The notes below the pieces were generated by a model. The model did not search any database, was not told the origin of the DNA, and saw only the letters and a list, made by a program, of their open reading frames with translations. Shown here piece by piece: positions 7,321 to 10,383 of a stretch of DNA of 10,383 bases (position 1 is the first letter of the stretch; each line of letters opens with the position of its first letter). A program made the position numbers and the translations under genes. Origin of the DNA: Chlamydiales bacterium (lineage in GTDB: Bacteria; Chlamydiota; Chlamydiia; Chlamydiales; JAACFD01); contig JAACFD010000051.1 in the NCBI GenBank assembly GCA_009937555.1, positions 1 to 10,383 on the forward strand, given 5' to 3'.

Positions 7321-10086
7321 ATGAGTTTTAGGGGGTTAATGACAGGTGTTAGCGGCCTTAAGTCCCAGAGCTACAAAATGGAAGTTGTAGGTAATAACCT
7401 TGCAAACGTCAATACAGCCGGATTTAAAAAAAGCAATGTAACTTTTCACGAGTCTTTCTCTGAAATCATTAAGAATGCATCAGGTGGAGATGGAAACAAT
7501 CTAAAAGGTACCAACCCAATGAGTATTGGTAGTGGGGTTTCGATTGGCTCTGTTGATAAAGTATTTAGTCAGGGTGCCCGTGTGCAAACATCCCGAACAT
7601 TAGACTTCATGATTGAAGGAAATGATTTTTTCGTAGCTGAAAATGGAACTAACGGGGCTTTGATGTTAACTAGAAATGGTAACTTTCAACTAGATGGCAC
7701 CAGTACTTTAGTAGATACTTTAGGTAATAAAGTTTTAGGTTTTAATGTGGATAGAGAGACTGGGGAGGTTGACTCTATTGCTGGAGCTATCGAGATTCCT
7801 TCAGGATCTATTAAGCCAAATGCAACAACAGAAATGTATTATGAAGCTAATTTAGATTCATCAATTATTGAGGAAAATATTGGCAGTAAAACAAATGCCT
7901 GGGAAGTTTTTTCTGGAGGAGAAAATTTTGGGCAGATGGATATTGCTATTGTTGGAGAAGGGGCTTCAAGAGATGAGTATGGATCAGGTTACTATAAAGA
8001 AAGCTTACTAGTAAGAGATTCAGCTTCTGTTTTTAATGTAGCTTCACCAACACAGTTTACTTTAAGTGATGCTGATTATCCTGATGGTTTTGCTGTTGAC
8101 GACGTTGTTTCTATTTTACAAGGTAGTACACAGGTTAGAGCAACTGTTACTAATGTTGCTGGAACTACTATTACTGTTGATTCAGATCTATCAACTGATG
8201 GATTTACAACAGGAACCTTTGAGGTAACTAACTTAAGTCAAACAGAAGCTGCAAGAGGAACAAGTAGTAATGGTTTCAAGCAAGATGTTTTGAAATCACA
8301 AATTGCAGTTGTAGATGACAGTGGAAACTTGCTGGCTTCATTTTACAGGGTTTCCGGTCCACCTGCAGAGTATACTAGAGCAACAGCAACTTTGGATGAC
8401 TCTTCTGAAATTACTATCGGTATTGGAGAATTCTCTAATATGAAGGAACTAAGAGATCTTTTCGAAAGAACCCTTAGAGACTCAGACCTTACTAACAAAG
8501 GTACTCTAAGCTCTAACCTAATAGTTAGATTAGATAAATTTGGAGGCATTACTTTTGCTGGTTCTGGAATGGTAGAAGATTTCATGCTGGTCATTAACGA
8601 AGAAAATACAGAAATGAGAGATCGTTTTGAGGGTATGGTTGTCACTACTAACCCTGAGAATACTCAAGCTGTATTAGACGCTAATTTTGAGATTACTTCA
8701 GCTCCATCTGTAACAGATACTAGAACTAAGGATGCTTCAAAAGATTGGTTTGATGCAGATGGATTAGAAAACTATGGCTATAGTTCATCTATCCAGACAA
8801 CCGAGTATGGAGAGTATGCTGGCTTAAGATTAGATGGAGGATCTTCTGGAGCAGGTTTTGGTGTGGTCCGTTTATCACATGTTAACGCTTTAGGTGAAAC
8901 AAAAGTAACAGACTTTAAACTAGTACCTAGAGATGCTAAAAGAAGCTTTGGCGAGTTCGCTACAATGGGCGAACTAGCAAAACTTGTTGAACTGAAGCTT
9001 AAAGAAGCTGATTTCTCAAGTGTGGCTGATGGTGGTACTCTCCTAGCTGATGAAACGGTATCTGCAGGTGTTGTAGACGGCAGATTAGTAGTAACTACGG
9101 CATCAGGAAGTTTTAGAGATCTAAAATTAAATGCCGTTAATAATACTACTGATGATGCTAGCTGGGGAATTGATCGTTCAGATGAGCAAAACTTTGATAC
9201 AGTACTTGGTGAGTTATCTGATGGAGTAAACGGGAAAGCTGGGACTTCAAATAAGTTTATCGCGCCAGACGCTACTATCAGAACTAGAGTTTTTGATAGC
9301 CAAGGTAACGAGCATACTGTAGATACCTTTTTAGTAAGAGACCGTTCAGCGGGCTTAACTAATATTGAGTGGAAATTTAAAAATACCCTTAACCCTAACT
9401 TAAATACTTTTGTATCAGATAACCCTGATCTTGCATCTGTCTATAACACAACTTATAACTCTATTGAAGATTCAACAGGTTCTAGAGGTGTGATTGCCTT
9501 TGATATTGACTCAGGTATCGTTCTATCATCTACTCATGATGGAAGGTATACTGACAATGGTGATCTAACTTTCTTACCTGCCTACTCTTCACAAGAAGCT
9601 AAACAAATGGAAATCGAAATCGATTTCTCTAGGTTAACTTCTTACAATGGTAAAAATACAGCCATTGGGCACAACCAAGATGGTTTTGCAATGGGTGAGC
9701 TATCAAGGCTATCTACAGAAGATGTAAACGGGCACATTTTAGGGATTTATTCTAATGGACAAATTAGAACACTCGCTAAAATAGGTTTGATGCACATAGG
9801 TAACCCTGGTGGTTTAGAGAAAGTAGGTTCATCTTACTACATCCAAACCAATAACTCGGATGGGGATGCTGCTATTAAAGGCTTAGATCAAGTCTATAGT
9901 GTATCCAATAAAAATGTAGATACTGTTAAGTCAAAGATTTTTGGTAATGCGTTAGAAGCCTCTAACGTAAACTTAACCGAAGACCTTACTGAAATTATCA
10001 TTACTCAAAGAGCTTATAGTGCTTCGGGTAAAATCATTTCAGTAAGTGATGAGATGCTAAGAGAGGCACTCGGTTTAAGACGATAA
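7321..10086 (+). CDS. flgE: Flagellar hook protein FlgE, large form
   Basis: Structural subunit of the hook, the universal joint between rod and filament, polymerised outside the outer membrane under the FlgD cap. The N-terminal rod/hook motif (GLMTGVSGL, then VVGNNLANVNTAGFKKSNV at about residues 22-40) and the core around DFMIEGNDFFVAENG ... LTRNGNFQLDG (95-125) are typical. So is the C-terminal half: DFSRLTSYNGK, QDGFAMGELS, YSNGQIRTLAKIGL, NPGGLEKVGSSYY, and the terminal helix ALEASNVNLTEDLTEIIITQRAYSASGK. At 921 residues it is more than twice the Salmonella protein (about 400) and nearer the large FlgE of Campylobacter. The extra length lies between residues 180 and 690. Two modules there share GEF..M.EL and the following helix (from residues 369 and 544). 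The segment 237-306 looks like a separate Thr/Val/Asp-rich beta insertion. There are no cysteines. AAGGAG (7307-7312) is 8 bases before the ATG. It is the last gene of the operon. Confidence 0.97.
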   Translation: MSFRGLMTGVSGLKSQSYKMEVVGNNLANVNTAGFKKSNVTFHESFSEIIKNASGGDGNNLKGTNPMSIGSGVSIGSVDKVFSQGARVQTSRTLDFMIEGNDFFVAENGTNGALMLTRNGNFQLDGTSTLVDTLGNKVLGFNVDRETGEVDSIAGAIEIPSGSIKPNATTEMYYEANLDSSIIEENIGSKTNAWEVFSGGENFGQMDIAIVGEGASRDEYGSGYYKESLLVRDSASVFNVASPTQFTLSDADYPDGFAVDDVVSILQGSTQVRATVTNVAGTTITVDSDLSTDGFTTGTFEVTNLSQTEAARGTSSNGFKQDVLKSQIAVVDDSGNLLASFYRVSGPPAEYTRATATLDDSSEITIGIGEFSNMKELRDLFERTLRDSDLTNKGTLSSNLIVRLDKFGGITFAGSGMVEDFMLVINEENTEMRDRFEGMVVTTNPENTQAVLDANFEITSAPSVTDTRTKDASKDWFDADGLENYGYSSSIQTTEYGEYAGLRLDGGSSGAGFGVVRLSHVNALGETKVTDFKLVPRDAKRSFGEFATMGELAKLVELKLKEADFSSVADGGTLLADETVSAGVVDGRLVVTTASGSFRDLKLNAVNNTTDDASWGIDRSDEQNFDTVLGELSDGVNGKAGTSNKFIAPDATIRTRVFDSQGNEHTVDTFLVRDRSAGLTNIEWKFKNTLNPNLNTFVSDNPDLASVYNTTYNSIEDSTGSRGVIAFDIDSGIVLSSTHDGRYTDNGDLTFLPAYSSQEAKQMEIEIDFSRLTSYNGKNTAIGHNQDGFAMGELSRLSTEDVNGHILGIYSNGQIRTLAKIGLMHIGNPGGLEKVGSSYYIQTNNSDGDAAIKGLDQVYSVSNKNVDTVKSKIFGNALEASNVNLTEDLTEIIITQRAYSASGKIISVSDEMLREALGLRR

Positions 10087-10111
10087 TCTTTTAAAAGCAC
10101 TCCTTTTTTAT

Positions 10112-10156
10112 AGAGGCTCCTTGCGACAATGTTACGATAGGGAGCCTCTTTTTTTT
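10112..10156 (+). terminator. Intrinsic terminator after flgE
   Basis: A perfect 9-bp stem, AGAGGCTCC (10112-10120) with GGAGCCTCT (10141-10149), encloses a 20-base loop. An uninterrupted run of eight T (10149-10156) follows immediately. It begins 25 bases after the flgE stop codon, so the fliK-flgD-flgE unit ends here. There is no matching A-run on the left side, so it works in the plus direction only. Confidence 0.9.
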
Positions 10157-10171
10157 ATAACCCACCTATTA

Positions 10172-10235
10172 AGGTAATCCCGTAACCTATTTATAAATAA
10201 CATTATATAAATATTTCACGGGTACTATATTACCT
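10172..10235. repeat. Extended interrupted inverted repeat (about 64 nt)
   Basis: Outer arms AGGTAAT (10172-10178) and ATTACCT (10229-10235) continue into CCCGT (10179-10183) and ACGGG (10218-10222), with a 6-base bulge on the right side. Inside, ATTTATA (10189-10195) can pair with TATAAAT (10206-10212). Together this makes a three-part hairpin of about 19 bp closing on a 10-base AT loop. It lies 15 bases past the flgE terminator and outside any gene. No T-run follows on either strand. It could be an RNA structure, a regulatory dyad for an off-window gene, or a dispersed repeat; nothing in the window decides. Confidence 0.45.
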
Positions 10236-10383
10236 GTTAAATTTACTGGCTACACTAGCAATATTCCAAGAGCACTCACTATCATTTATGTTAATCCTTA
10301 CTAATGAATAGAATCCTTAAAGAAAATTCCTATTAATGCTTCAAATTTAATTTTTACTAAATCCTTGAAATCTGTATAGCTTT
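10236..10383. other. AT-rich intergenic tail, no convincing gene
   Basis: All plus-strand frames are closed by frequent stops. On the minus strand one frame is open from the window edge to a TAG at 10301-10303 (about 26 codons). This could be the last codons of a gene entering from the right, but it is too short to judge. No tRNA, clear promoter or terminator was seen. Confidence 0.4.

Noticed and set aside
8343..8645. Antisense open frame within flgE
   Set aside because: Complement of well-conserved coding sequence with no start signals or family resemblance.
10247..10260. TGGC...AGCA as a possible second sigma-54 promoter
   Set aside because: The GG to GC distance is two bases too short and the -24 half is imperfect.

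Overview
The window most likely comes from a member of the Chlamydiae, probably an environmental or marine lineage rather than a classical Chlamydia species. Three observations point there. A signal peptidase I C-terminus reads like the long chlamydial LepB, with the GDN..S.DSR box followed by RGSP.F.LWP and a C-terminal membrane anchor. A full-length type 2 (eukaryote-like) isoleucyl-tRNA synthetase lies nearby, and lepB and ileS are neighbours in Chlamydia as I remember it. The DNA is AT-rich throughout. No rRNA, tRNA, CRISPR array or insertion sequence was seen.

Left part (1-2150): the 3' end of lepB, then an exported protein of the DUF2807 (putative adhesin, head GIN) type, both on the plus strand. 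Converging on these from the right is a small unrecognised gene that follows ileS directly. Its ribosome binding site lies inside the last codons of ileS, and its 3' end overlaps the 3' end of the DUF2807 gene by 15 bp. Middle (2134-5253): ileS on the minus strand. Positions 5254-5477 form a divergent promoter region with a sigma-70-like candidate for ileS and a textbook -24/-12 (sigma-54) promoter facing right, with a dyad about 75 bp upstream of the predicted transcription start.

Right part (5478-10086): a compact plus-strand flagellar hook operon, fliK-flgD-flgE, each gene with a strong Shine-Dalgarno site and gaps of 17 and 23 bp, closed by a strong intrinsic terminator at 10112-10156. 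FlgD is the hook cap (scaffold), FlgE builds the hook, and FliK measures hook length and switches export specificity. FlgE is unusually large (921 residues), with extra central modules that include an apparent internal duplication. The last ~230 bases hold an extended inverted repeat and no convincing gene.

The main point of interest is a hook operon, normally absent from Chlamydiae, placed beside core chlamydial genes and apparently under sigma-54 control. Chlamydiae already carry an RpoN and an NtrC-like activator system. Flagellar genes have been reported before in marine chlamydial single-cell genomes, so the genes alone are not new. The regulatory link, the FlgE architecture and the flanking exported and unknown genes are the parts that deserve checking.
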